A DNA stretch of 31,127 nucleotides from an uncultured Clostridia bacterium (GTDB taxonomy: Bacteria; Bacillota; Clostridia; Lachnospirales; CAG-274), in contig CANQBT010000005.1 in the NCBI GenBank assembly GCA_947589405.1, positions 1 to 31,127 of the forward strand. Direction: 5' to 3'. Shown in pieces: positions 1-7,901 of this stretch (position 1 is its first letter; every line of letters begins with the position of its first letter). The notes beneath the pieces are model-generated. The model was not told the DNA's origin and did no database searches. It saw nothing but the letters and a program-made list of their open reading frames with translations. Made by a program: the position numbers and the translations under genes.

Positions 1-174
1 GCTGTAGCAGGCGGCGCCACAGTATGCTCACACTTTAACGATTCAGGCTTCTGGCTTGTCAAATCTCTCATTCAGATAGATGAAAAGACAACTCTTAAAT
101 CCTGGACTATAATGGAAACTATAGTAGGCGCATCGGGCTTTGTTGTCGCACTTATAATTTCATTTTTTGCCTAA
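1..174 (+). CDS. GntP-family sugar-acid permease, C-terminal fragment
   Basis: Frame 1 is open from the window edge to a TAA stop and gives 57 residues; the start lies outside the window. The peptide contains SHFNDSGFWLV, followed by a short polar stretch, TLKSWTIMET and a last hydrophobic helix. This matches the C-terminus of gluconate:H+ symporters of the GntP family (family pattern SHxNDSGFWxV...TLKxWxxxET). These are inner-membrane carriers for gluconate and related sugar acids. The gene converges on the YetA-like gene with about 21 bp between the stops. Together with the AraC regulator this suggests a sugar-acid utilisation locus. The substrate cannot be told from this fragment. Confidence 0.88.
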   Translation, partial: AVAGGATVCSHFNDSGFWLVKSLIQIDEKTTLKSWTIMETIVGASGFVVALIISFFA

Positions 175-195
175 AATTACTTTTTATAACAAATA

Positions 196-2388
196 TCATA
201 TAAGACCCAGCTCTGCACCGTATTTATAAAAGAGTGTAACGGGAATCATCATCTGAGCAAAGCTCTTTGTACCCATTCCGCCTTGTATAAGAGAACCTTC
301 CTCTATCCTCTTGGCATAGTTTACGCCTGCGGGCTTAAATGAAACAACGTACTTAAGAGTAGGAAGCCCATATTCGATATATTTTTTGTTTCCTGTAAGC
401 TCATATGCTATTGAAAGAGCCTCCAGTATAAGAGGATTGTTTCCGAAACGCTTTAAAGAAGGCAGCTCCTTGTAATAGAAAAGTCCGTTGTCCAGTCTTG
501 CATTTTCGCAGAGATCGTCTACTGCCTTAAGTATCATTCTCTTTATATCGTCATTCGGCCGTACTCTGTAATATCTCATAAGGCTGCCTACAGCAACGGA
601 GATCATAAACACGACTCTTATTACCGTGTTGTCTGTATAGGGAGAAAGCCACAGACCATAGCGCTCTTCCCATTCCTTGAAGTGCCCTACTATCCAGTCG
701 CATTTTTCAAGCCACTTTTCATCGTTTGTTTCTATGTAAAGTGCCGTAAGGCTCCTTAAAGCCCACCCTGTTTCTCTGGCATTGGCATCTCCCGCTCTGT
801 TGAACATAGGCGTGTCCAAAAGGCGGAGTATGTTTTCACCTATGCCTATGGCTGTATTGAGTCCTTCTATGTCACCGCTCAGGTGATAGTAGTCCAAAAG
901 ACCTTCGACCCACTCATGAGAACAGACTATATTTCCGGCGCCTATATGATCCCATGTGTGTTCATACTGTCCGCCCATTATAAGAGGGTCCTTGCTGTAA
1001 TGACATACATCCACATCTATCCAATGCTTTGCAGTTACAAGCACATAGTCAAGGAAGCGTCTTATGCCTGTTCTGGCGTACTGCAAAGCACAGGCGTGGG
1101 GAAAGTCATATTCGTTGTTTGTCCATACGAGCTTGCCGTTTCCTCTGCCCTGATTGGTATAGCCCATGTCTGGAGAATCCCCCCAATACATCATACCGTA
1201 TGCTCTTGAATGGTCATCGGCCTTTGCCGAAATATACATTTCCATATCATAGTTCTTGTTTTCTACAAATAAGTCCGTAAATACGCCTGCCTCCTTAAAT
1301 ACTTCGGGAGAGATCTCCGGCTTATCGGGCATCTGATATATTATCGTCTTGTTGTTTATGCTTTGAAGCTCCTCATCAGACTCATGGATATAAAAGAGTA
1401 TCTTCTGTTCTCTTGCCATACCGCTGAAAACAGTTACATCTCCCATATCCTTTGGCACAAGCATTATTTCCGCTTTCGTACCCTTCACCTTCACAGCCTT
1501 TGGAAAATTCTGCTGAGCCTGATAGACGCAAGCGCACACTCCCATTTCCTCATCTGTATAATCTCCGAAAAATGTACCGTAAAACACCTCTGAATTGTGT
1601 TCGTTGGATTCCATAAGGAGAGTTTTCGCATCTACATATTTATATGCTTCACCGCCATCTTCATTTATGTCAAAGGAGGTTTTGTAATTGGAATATGCTG
1701 CGGCGGACCTTACATGACCTTTTGCCTCCTTTGAGCTTTCTATAACAAGACTTTCTATATCAAGGGCATTATCCGTATCGTTTATTATTCTGTACCCTAT
1801 CTCAAAGGCAGATTTGTTTCTGAAAACGGTAATGTTAAGCTCAAATGAAAAGCTCCTGCTTCCGTTCAGCGTATGACAGCCCATGCCCTTAAGCACACAG
1901 CATAGGGGACTGTTTTCAACGATCTTCCATCTATCCATAAGGGTATCGTATGTATTTCCCTTTTTATCCCTGAGTATGGGAGCAGCTGCAATATTGTCAT
2001 ATTGCACTCCCTTGTATTCTATACAGTCAAATATCTTATTCTTTCCCTTTGCAAGAAAAAGCTTTATTATACCGTTATCCACAACATTGTCATATAATAA
2101 TATACCATTTTCAAACACATAGCTTTTATCACAATGCAGATCTATGTAATACTCTGCGCCCTTATTGGCGGGAATATCTGCCTCAAAGCGTGTAAAAAGC
2201 CACTTAACGCTTCCGTCGTCCCAAAGCGCCGTATGCTTTGAAAAGCCGGGAACAATTTTTCCCTTGCTGTTTTTTACGGCTATTTTGTCTGTATCATAGA
2301 CTTTGCTCTTAGGCAAAGGCAAACCTATATAGCAATTTTCCGCATGTCTGTCTGTGGAATATATTTTTTCAAAATCCATTTTAATCAT
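196..2388 (-). CDS. PcRGLX/YetA-like exo-lyase family protein
   Basis: A 730-residue protein resembling Bacillus YetA and exo-rhamnogalacturonan lyase-like (PcRGLX) proteins. The N-terminal region is beta-rich and carries the motif ALWDDGSVKWL near residues 53-64, typical of the RIFT-barrel domain of this family. A middle beta domain follows, and the C-terminal third (about 430-720) is helical and rich in Trp, Tyr and His, like an alpha/alpha toroid. It is somewhat shorter than YetA. There is no signal peptide, so it probably acts in the cytoplasm on imported oligosaccharides. The first ATG is chosen because AGGAGG lies 8 nt upstream; a second ATG is three codons in. It is divergent from an AraC regulator and convergent with a GntP permease. 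Family assignment is fairly secure; substrate and lyase activity are inference. Confidence 0.7.
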   Translation of the reverse strand: MIKMDFEKIYSTDRHAENCYIGLPLPKSKVYDTDKIAVKNSKGKIVPGFSKHTALWDDGSVKWLFTRFEADIPANKGAEYYIDLHCDKSYVFENGILLYDNVVDNGIIKLFLAKGKNKIFDCIEYKGVQYDNIAAAPILRDKKGNTYDTLMDRWKIVENSPLCCVLKGMGCHTLNGSRSFSFELNITVFRNKSAFEIGYRIINDTDNALDIESLVIESSKEAKGHVRSAAAYSNYKTSFDINEDGGEAYKYVDAKTLLMESNEHNSEVFYGTFFGDYTDEEMGVCACVYQAQQNFPKAVKVKGTKAEIMLVPKDMGDVTVFSGMAREQKILFYIHESDEELQSINNKTIIYQMPDKPEISPEVFKEAGVFTDLFVENKNYDMEMYISAKADDHSRAYGMMYWGDSPDMGYTNQGRGNGKLVWTNNEYDFPHACALQYARTGIRRFLDYVLVTAKHWIDVDVCHYSKDPLIMGGQYEHTWDHIGAGNIVCSHEWVEGLLDYYHLSGDIEGLNTAIGIGENILRLLDTPMFNRAGDANARETGWALRSLTALYIETNDEKWLEKCDWIVGHFKEWEERYGLWLSPYTDNTVIRVVFMISVAVGSLMRYYRVRPNDDIKRMILKAVDDLCENARLDNGLFYYKELPSLKRFGNNPLILEALSIAYELTGNKKYIEYGLPTLKYVVSFKPAGVNYAKRIEEGSLIQGGMGTKSFAQMMIPVTLFYKYGAELGLI

Positions 2389-2430
2389 AATAAATTCCTC
2401 CTCTCACTACAATAACGCAAAAAATATGTA

Positions 2431-2459
2431 TTTACCTTAAAAAGATTATGTGATATAAT
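2431..2459 (+). promoter_or_regulatory. Putative sigma-A promoter of the AraC regulator
   Basis: TTTACC, a 17-nt spacer and TATAAT, with a TG one base upstream of the -10 (extended -10). It lies about 45 bp before the chosen ATG at 2504, in the 115-bp divergent spacer shared with the YetA-like gene. Confidence 0.6.
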
Positions 2460-2503
2460 AATTTTACAGAAATTTTGTGCAAAACATATATGGTGGTGAT
2501 AAT

Positions 2504-3337
2504 ATGCAAAGACCGACCTACGAAGAAATAGAAGTCAATACTACAAAGCAGGGAAAATACTATAAAATGCCTAATGCTCATTTTCATAATGCATATGAAA
2601 TATATTATCTGCTTGCAGGCACAAGGAAATTTTTTATAGAAAGCGAAATATACAATATTTCAAAGGGCACGCTTGTTCTCTTGGAGAGAAATGTAATGCA
2701 CAAAACGGAATACAGTTCGGACAAGCTTGGCGAAAGGACATATGTACTTTTTAATGACAGCTACTATCGCAGCATTGCGGAAGCCTTTGGAGAAAATGCT
2801 GTCGCAAGCTGCTTTGAACGGAAGGTTTTCCCTATACCCCACCACAGAAGAGGTTATATAGAGAGCATACTCCGTCAGCTTGAGAGCGAATACAACGGCG
2901 GCGATGAATACTCCCGAAGGCTTATGGAAATATATATGCAGGAGCTTTTTATTTTCCTTATACGTTATGACAAGAACATAGTTGAAAATGACGAACACAT
3001 ACTCAGCACAGGCGATGAAATAATACAAAGAGCCGCCAGATATATAAACGAAAACTATAACAAGAATATTTCCCTTTCCGACACAGCAAGCTTTGTAGGA
3101 ATGAGCAGTACCTATTTTTCAAAGAAATTCAAAGATGTCACAGGCTTCGGCTTCAAGGAGTATATCCTCAATATACGTATGAAAAAGGCATGCACCCTTC
3201 TTCTGGAAACAAAGCTGCCTGTTACTGAAATAGCCTATGAGACCGGCTTTAACGACAGCAATTATTTTGGCGATGTATTCAAACGAATAAAGGGTATTTC
3301 ACCTCTTAAGTACCGTAAAAACAGAGAGTATATTTAG
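2504..3337 (+). CDS. AraC-family transcriptional regulator
   Basis: A 277-residue regulator. Residues about 20-75 form a cupin-type sensor domain (HFHNAYEIYYLLAG, then a GTLVLLERNVMH stretch). The C-terminal ~100 residues hold two helix-turn-helix units: LSDTASFVGMSSTYFSKKFK, and later VTEIAYETGFNDSNYFGDVF with the signature end GISPLKYR. I start at ATG 2504, which has GGTGGTG 4 nt upstream; an in-frame GTG at 2477 would add nine residues but has no good ribosome binding site. It is divergent from the YetA-like gene, so it probably activates that gene and perhaps the GntP permease in response to a sugar. The ligand is unknown. Confidence 0.9.
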   Translation: MQRPTYEEIEVNTTKQGKYYKMPNAHFHNAYEIYYLLAGTRKFFIESEIYNISKGTLVLLERNVMHKTEYSSDKLGERTYVLFNDSYYRSIAEAFGENAVASCFERKVFPIPHHRRGYIESILRQLESEYNGGDEYSRRLMEIYMQELFIFLIRYDKNIVENDEHILSTGDEIIQRAARYINENYNKNISLSDTASFVGMSSTYFSKKFKDVTGFGFKEYILNIRMKKACTLLLETKLPVTEIAYETGFNDSNYFGDVFKRIKGISPLKYRKNREYI

Positions 3338-3728
3338 ACTTTCACAGTAGGTGTTGTTACGTTGAATTTTTTGTTTAGGTTAGTTTGTATTCGATAGCTC
3401 AATTTTATATTGAACATCGATAGTTTATCCGACAAACCGAAGGTTTGCTTTTGTCTTTGGCAAAAGTAACGGGGGACCATGCACCGAAAGATTTATCGGA
3501 CGACCGTTAGACCGGCTTTCGGCTTGCCGAAAGTGCTGACATGCGTAGCATAATGGAAGGGTCGATATAACGACAAAAAAAATCTATAGCCAAAATAAGG
3601 CTGTCGCAAGATCCATTTTGGATCATAATGCGACAGCCTTTTTTATATGAGCTTGTTGTATTTTGAATTTTTGCATATCGGCAGGATCATGCACATTATC
3701 TAAGGATCCGCCCTATCAGCTTTTCGGA
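3338..3728. repeat. Gene-free spacer with a possible dispersed intergenic repeat
   Basis: A 391-bp stretch without a credible gene. It is rich in short inverted repeats, for example CTTTTG/CAAAAG and CTTTCGG/CCGAAAG, and ends in a strong hairpin. Three blocks recur in the same order in the spacer at 13001-13213: TTGAATTTTTGTTTA-like at the start, GGAAGGGT in the middle, and a GCTGTCG...GATCATAATGCG-CAGC hairpin at the end. I read both as diverged copies of one non-coding repeat. No target-site duplication or transposase was found. Confidence 0.4.
3599..3644 (+). terminator. Strong hairpin terminator, possibly bidirectional
   Basis: A perfect 10-bp stem (GGCTGTCGCA / TGCGACAGCC) with an inner GATCC/GGATC pairing, followed by six T on the + strand. 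On the - strand the stem is followed by TTATTTT. It could therefore end both the AraC transcript and the pyruvate formate-lyase transcript. Confidence 0.75.
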
Positions 3729-3968
3729 TCATATCTCATTATGAAATGTACGTGAAATAACCTCGTCCTGCTGTTCCTTAGTCAGCTTATTGAAGTTTAC
3801 GGCATAGCCCGATACTCTTACGGTAAGCTGCGGATATTTCTCAGGGTGCTTCTGAGCGTCAAGAAGTGTTTCCTTAGTAAATACGTTTACGTTTAAATGA
3901 TGTCCGCCCTTTTCTGCATAACCGTCAAGTATTGATACAAGATTGTCTATCTGCTGTTCATTTGCCAT
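3729..3968 (-). CDS. Stand-alone glycyl radical subunit of pyruvate formate-lyase
   Basis: A 79-residue protein equal to the C-terminal glycyl radical domain of pyruvate formate-lyase. It starts with an IDNLVSILDGYAEKGGHHLN region, then HPEKYPQLTVRVSGYAVNF with the radical glycine at Gly54 (RVSGYA), and ends in LTKEQQDEVISRTF. A normal enzyme carries this as its last ~75 residues. AGGAGG lies 7-8 nt before the ATG, so it is made as its own protein. It is the last of three genes, 19 nt after the 84-aa gene. Inference: it docks into the 684-aa core and carries the radical made by the activating enzyme, which is not encoded here. The GrcA/YfiD protein has the same domain but serves as a spare for a full-length enzyme. 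The name pflB for the core is kept apart, as no accepted symbol exists for this subunit. Confidence 0.9.
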   Translation of the reverse strand: MANEQQIDNLVSILDGYAEKGGHHLNVNVFTKETLLDAQKHPEKYPQLTVRVSGYAVNFNKLTKEQQDEVISRTFHNEI

Positions 3969-3987
3969 GATAATTCCTCCTTAGTCC

Positions 3988-4242
3988 TTACTGCTCATCA
4001 TTGTCGTCATAATCCCTCAGCTCGTCAATATCAAGACCCTCTGTAAGAGTAGGCACATTACAGGCAAGATCACCTGCCGCACAGTCAAGGGAACGCATTG
4101 TAGTGATCGATACTTCGTCTAAAAGCTCGGCTTCTGTATCAATATCGCCTTCTGCATTGACTGTTATATTCATATGACCGCCGTTATTTTCCATAAAGCT
4201 GTCTATCATCTTGACAAGCTCGTCTATTTTTTTATCCTCCAT
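3988..4242 (-). CDS. Degenerate glycyl-radical-domain-like protein, unknown role
   Basis: An 84-residue protein. Residues 5-29 (IDELVKMIDSFMENNGGHMN, then ITVN) align with the beginning of the neighbouring 79-aa glycyl radical protein (IDNLVSILDGYAEKGGHHLN, then VNVF). After that the similarity stops: there is no RVSGYA motif and no radical glycine. The rest is acidic, contains two cysteines spaced C-X6-C (C54, C61) and ends in an Asp/Glu-rich tail. A GAGGAG ribosome binding site precedes the ATG, and the gene is 21 nt after the core gene. It may be an adaptor, placeholder or regulator that occupies the glycyl-domain docking site of the core; that is inference. I recognise no family beyond the N-terminal match. 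Confidence 0.75.
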   Translation of the reverse strand: MEDKKIDELVKMIDSFMENNGGHMNITVNAEGDIDTEAELLDEVSITTMRSLDCAAGDLACNVPTLTEGLDIDELRDYDDNDEQ

Positions 4243-4263
4243 ATAATACTCCTCTTTATGGTA

Positions 4264-6318
4264 TTACTTTATATCGTCAATATTTTCCAGCTCGACCTCC
4301 AGATCACCTGCAAACACTTTATCGTCCTTGCCTAAAGCGCTAGGTATTATTGAGAAGGTATTTGAAATACCGTCCTGAGCGTCCTTAAAGGGCAGCTTGG
4401 ATACAGAAGCAAGTGAAGCTACAGCGCCGTGACTGTCTCTGTTGTGCATAGGATTGGCTCCCGGAGCAAAGGGCTGTCCTGCCTTTCTTCCATCGGGAGT
4501 AGAGCCTGTATTCTTACCGTATACGACATTTGATGTAATAGTGAGAATAGAGGTCGTGGGTATACCGCCTCTGTAGGTATGATTACCCTTTATATATCCT
4601 AAAAATTCTTCTACAAGGTCAGCTGCAATATCATCGACCCTGTCATCGTCATTGCCATACTTAGGAAAGTCGCCCTCTACCTCATAGTCTACAACAATGC
4701 CGTCTTTATCTCTTATAGTCCTTACCTTAGCATACTTTATGGCTGAAAGTGAATCCGCAACTACTGAAAGACCTGCTATACCTGTTGCGAACCAACGTGT
4801 TACCTCCTTGTCATGGAGAGCCATTTGGAGTCTTTCATAGCAGTACTTGTCATGCATGTAGTGGATTATATTAAGAGCATTTACATATACTCTTGCAAGC
4901 CACTTCATCATATCTCTGTACTTGTCCATGACCTCATCATAATCCAGATATTCTGATGTGATAGGTCTGTACTTAGGACCTACCTGCTTCTTAGTTATTT
5001 CATCTACACCGCCGTTTATAGCATAGAGCAAACACTTGGCAAGATTGGCTCTTGCGCCGAAGAACTGCATTTCCTTGCCGACTCTCATAGATGATACACA
5101 GCATGCAATGGCATAGTCATCGCCATGAGTCACCCTCATAAGATCGTCGTTTTCATACTGTATTGAGCTTGACTCTATAGATGTCTTGGCGCAGAAGCGC
5201 TTGAAGTTTTCAGGCAACCTCTTGGACCAGAGCACAGTCAGATTCGGCTCGGGAGCGGTGCCAAGATTCTTAAGAGTGTGAAGATACCTAAAGCTCATTT
5301 TAGTTACCATATGTCTGCCGTCTATGCCTACACCGCCTACAGACTCGGTTACCCATGTGGGATCTCCCGAGAAAAGCGCATTGTATTCCGGAGTCCTTGC
5401 AAACTTTACAAGTCTCAGCTTCATTACAAAGTGGTCAACGAATTCCTGTATCTCCTCTTCGGTAAACGTACCGTTTTTAAGATCTCTTTCCGCATATATA
5501 TCTATAAATGTAGATGTTCTTCCAAGTGACATAGCGGCGCCGTTCTGCTCCTTAACGGCTGCAAGATAGCCAAAATAGGTCCATTGTATGGCTTCCTGTA
5601 CATTACGGGCAGGTCTGGAAATATCATAGCCGTATATTTCCCCAAGCTTCTTAAGCTCTTGTAAAGCCCTTATCTGTTCGGAAAGCTCCTCTCTGTTCCT
5701 TATAACATCGGAGTACATTATTGTTCTGGTACCGTTTTTCTGATTTGTCTTATCCTCTATGAGTCTGTCTACGCCATAGAGGGCTATCCTTCTGTAATCG
5801 CCTATGATACGACCTCTTCCGTAGGCATCGGGAAGACCTGTTATAATATGGCTTGAACGGCAGGCTCTCATCTCGGGAGTGTAAGCGTCAAACACACCTG
5901 CGTTATGAGTTTTCCTGTGTGTGGTAAAGAACTCCACTATTTCAGGGTCTACCTCATAGCCATTGTCCTGACAAGCCTTTACAGCCATTCTTATACCGCC
6001 GTATGGCTGGAGAGAACGCTTGAAGGGCTTATCGGTCTGGAAGCCCACTATTTTTTCCTTTGATTTATCCAGATAACCGGGTCCATGAGATGTGATCGTG
6101 GATATTATTTTTGTATCCATGTCAAGCACACCTCCTGCCTCAAGCTCCTTTTTGGAAAGCTCCATGACCTGAGCCCACAGATCCTTTGTATTCTGAGTAG
6201 GACCTGACAGGAACGAGTCGTCCCCATCATATGGAGTATAATTTTTCTGTATAAAATCTCTTACATTGATTTCCTTTTGCCAAACACCTTTAACAAAACC
6301 ATTCCATTCCGGATTCAT
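4264..6318 (-). CDS. pflB: Pyruvate formate-lyase core subunit lacking the glycyl radical domain
   Basis: Formate C-acetyltransferase (pyruvate + CoA to acetyl-CoA + formate), 684 residues against about 740-760 for the family. It shows the N-terminal FVKGVWQKEINVRDFI-like start, RIALYGVDRLI, and the catalytic cysteine pair in DDYAIACCVSS (C406, C407). The TPDGRKAGQPFAPGANPMH motif near 607-625 and the DAQDGISNTFSIIPSALGKDD segment at the end are also present. The chain then stops after a short acidic tail, exactly where the glycyl radical domain should begin. That domain is encoded separately at 3729-3968. No frameshift is seen: each downstream gene has its own start and ribosome binding site. 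No pflA lies nearby. A promoter is seen upstream. Cytoplasmic, anaerobic fermentation. Confidence 0.93.
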   Translation of the reverse strand: MNPEWNGFVKGVWQKEINVRDFIQKNYTPYDGDDSFLSGPTQNTKDLWAQVMELSKKELEAGGVLDMDTKIISTITSHGPGYLDKSKEKIVGFQTDKPFKRSLQPYGGIRMAVKACQDNGYEVDPEIVEFFTTHRKTHNAGVFDAYTPEMRACRSSHIITGLPDAYGRGRIIGDYRRIALYGVDRLIEDKTNQKNGTRTIMYSDVIRNREELSEQIRALQELKKLGEIYGYDISRPARNVQEAIQWTYFGYLAAVKEQNGAAMSLGRTSTFIDIYAERDLKNGTFTEEEIQEFVDHFVMKLRLVKFARTPEYNALFSGDPTWVTESVGGVGIDGRHMVTKMSFRYLHTLKNLGTAPEPNLTVLWSKRLPENFKRFCAKTSIESSSIQYENDDLMRVTHGDDYAIACCVSSMRVGKEMQFFGARANLAKCLLYAINGGVDEITKKQVGPKYRPITSEYLDYDEVMDKYRDMMKWLARVYVNALNIIHYMHDKYCYERLQMALHDKEVTRWFATGIAGLSVVADSLSAIKYAKVRTIRDKDGIVVDYEVEGDFPKYGNDDDRVDDIAADLVEEFLGYIKGNHTYRGGIPTTSILTITSNVVYGKNTGSTPDGRKAGQPFAPGANPMHNRDSHGAVASLASVSKLPFKDAQDGISNTFSIIPSALGKDDKVFAGDLEVELENIDDIK

Positions 6319-6365
6319 TCTGCTTTCCTCCTGAAATAAAAATACTGCTTAACAAATTACAAAAT

Positions 6366-6401
6366 CAGACAAAATAAGCCCCGTTGAGACCCCCTTGTCT
6401 G
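6366..6401 (-). other. Inverted repeat in the pfl 5' untranslated region
   Basis: CAGACAA and TTGTCTG arms (7 bp) enclose a 22-nt, G-rich loop in the predicted leader, about 5 nt after the expected transcription start and 48 nt before the ATG. It could be an operator or an mRNA-stabilising 5' hairpin; nothing in the sequence decides. Confidence 0.4.
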
Positions 6402-6412
6402 ATATTACATCA

Positions 6413-6441
6413 ATAATAACATTTTTTATGAAAATTGTCAA
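6413..6441 (-). promoter_or_regulatory. Sigma-A promoter of the pfl operon
   Basis: On the - strand: TTGACA (perfect), a 17-nt spacer and TATTAT. The expected start of transcription is about 6406, giving a leader of roughly 88 nt before the ATG at 6318. No terminator is seen between murA and this promoter, so murA transcripts may also run into pfl. Confidence 0.8.
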
Positions 6442-6508
6442 TATATAATATAGATAATTAATAATAATTATTGTTTAATAATAAAAATATATACTTTTTA
6501 CACAAAAA

Positions 6509-7756
6509 CTATCGGGCTATTATTTTCCCTCCGATATTCTGTATTTTGCTTATTGGGGATTCATAACCTCTTTCTATAAATTCTCTGTTGTCTATGGTGG
6601 TGATCCCCTCTGCGCAAAGCCCTGCTATTATGAGCGCAGCTCCTCCTCTCAGATCCCATGCCTTCACTTCGGTCCCCTCAAGTTTTTTTACACCATTTAT
6701 TACAAACGTCTGCTTATCTCTTATATCTATATCTGCGCCCATATTATTCAGCTCACAGGCGTGCCTGTAACGTCCCGAAAATATATTTTCTCTCATAAGG
6801 CTCTGTCCGTCAGCCATAGACATCAGCGCCATAAGCTGAGGCTGAACATCTGTGGGAAAATAAGGATACGGTCCCGTAGCTATATAGGGTATTGAATACA
6901 GTCTGTGAGGTGCTTCTATATATATTGTTTTATCATATTCTTTAATTATGCAGCCACATTTTCTCAGAACTGCGCTTATTACCCTCATATGGTCTGTATT
7001 TACATTTCTTATAAAAAGCTCTCCTCCCGTAGCCGCTGCCATTATCATATACGTTGCCGCTTCAATTCTGTCCGATATTATTCCGCAGCTGCATGGACAA
7101 AGGCTTTTTACTCCCTTTATTTTTATTGTTTTGGTTCCCTGTCCCGAAATATCCGCTCCGCACATATTCAGAAAATCACATAGATTTCCTATTTCAGGCT
7201 CTCTGGCAGCATTTTTTATAACGGTTATGCCCTCTGCCAATACTGCTGCCAGTATAATGTTTTCAGTTACGCCTACGCTCTGAACAGGCAGACATATATC
7301 GGCTCCCTTTAGCTTTTTTGCTCTGCACAGTATTGCATTATCCCGCTCTGTGACCTCTGCTCCAAGCATTTTCATAGCCCATATGTGAAGGTCCACAGGT
7401 CTTTCTCCCAGAGCGCAGCCTCCCGGATAGGCTATCTCAGCCTGACCGCAGGCAGAAAGAAGAGAACCTAAAAAAAGCACCGATGACCGCATTTTACAGC
7501 TAAGACCGCATTCCACAACAGGGTTAAGCTCTCCGACGCAGGATTTTATTATATTTCCTTCGGTTTTTATTTTTACGCCTATGCTTTCAAGTATTTTTAT
7601 GGTGTTTGCCACATCAGAAAGGAACGGCACATTGTATATATATGCCTCTTTCATAAGTGGCAGAGCTGCCAGCAAAGGCAGCACCCCATTTTTTGCTCCG
7701 CTTATTACTACCTCGCCGCTTAATCTGTTTCCTCCTGTTATAACATATTTTCCCAT
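6509..7756 (-). CDS. murA: UDP-N-acetylglucosamine 1-carboxyvinyltransferase (MurA)
   Basis: A 415-residue enolpyruvyl transferase, the usual family length (about 420). It transfers enolpyruvate from PEP to UDP-GlcNAc, the first committed step of peptidoglycan synthesis, in the cytoplasm. Visible motifs are SGAKNG with Lys22/Asn23, and PGGCALGERPVDLH with the PEP-binding, fosfomycin-sensitive Cys114. TGPYPYFPTDVQPQ (UDP-GlcNAc/loop region) and DLRGGAALIIAGL near the C-terminus are also present. GAGGTG precedes the ATG. Firmicutes often carry two murA copies; which one this is cannot be told. It is divergent from the DUF5711 gene and 190 bp upstream of pfl on the same strand. Confidence 0.95.
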   Translation of the reverse strand: MGKYVITGGNRLSGEVVISGAKNGVLPLLAALPLMKEAYIYNVPFLSDVANTIKILESIGVKIKTEGNIIKSCVGELNPVVECGLSCKMRSSVLFLGSLLSACGQAEIAYPGGCALGERPVDLHIWAMKMLGAEVTERDNAILCRAKKLKGADICLPVQSVGVTENIILAAVLAEGITVIKNAAREPEIGNLCDFLNMCGADISGQGTKTIKIKGVKSLCPCSCGIISDRIEAATYMIMAAATGGELFIRNVNTDHMRVISAVLRKCGCIIKEYDKTIYIEAPHRLYSIPYIATGPYPYFPTDVQPQLMALMSMADGQSLMRENIFSGRYRHACELNNMGADIDIRDKQTFVINGVKKLEGTEVKAWDLRGGAALIIAGLCAEGITTIDNREFIERGYESPISKIQNIGGKIIAR

Positions 7757-7781
7757 AAGGCACCTCGAAACATATAGTGTA

Positions 7782-7810
7782 GTATATTAAACAGATTAAG
7801 AATTAGTGAA
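7782..7810 (-). promoter_or_regulatory. Possible promoter of murA
   Basis: TTCACT, a 17-nt spacer and TATACT on the - strand, about 25 bp upstream of the murA ATG. The -35 is weak (4 of 6). Confidence 0.45.
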
Positions 7811-7826
7811 TATAGAATTATTTTGG

Positions 7827-7855
7827 TTTACATAGTGAAAAAAATGTATTATAAT
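7827..7855 (+). promoter_or_regulatory. Sigma-A promoter of the DUF5711-CvpA operon
   Basis: TTTACA, a 17-nt spacer and a perfect TATAAT, about 46 bp before the ATG at 7902. It lies back to back with the weaker murA promoter. Confidence 0.75.
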
Positions 7856-7901
7856 TGTATATGAAAAGGTGTAATTTCAGGCATAAATCGAGGAAAATAA
7901 T

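Noticed and set aside
2389..2430. A promoter for the YetA-like gene on the - strand
   Set aside because: TTGCGT and A/T-rich hexamers occur, but none have proper spacing to a credible -10 and to the gene start.
3729..4264. The two small genes as debris of a frameshifted full-length pflB
   Set aside because: Each has its own ATG and a good ribosome binding site, the spacers are short and regular, and the beginning of the radical domain occurs twice. A simple frameshift would not give two starts or a divergent acidic tail.
6348..6363. A Rex-like site (TTGTTAA half) before pfl
   Set aside because: Only one half-site is present; the second arm of the palindrome is missing, so it is not called as a redox operator.
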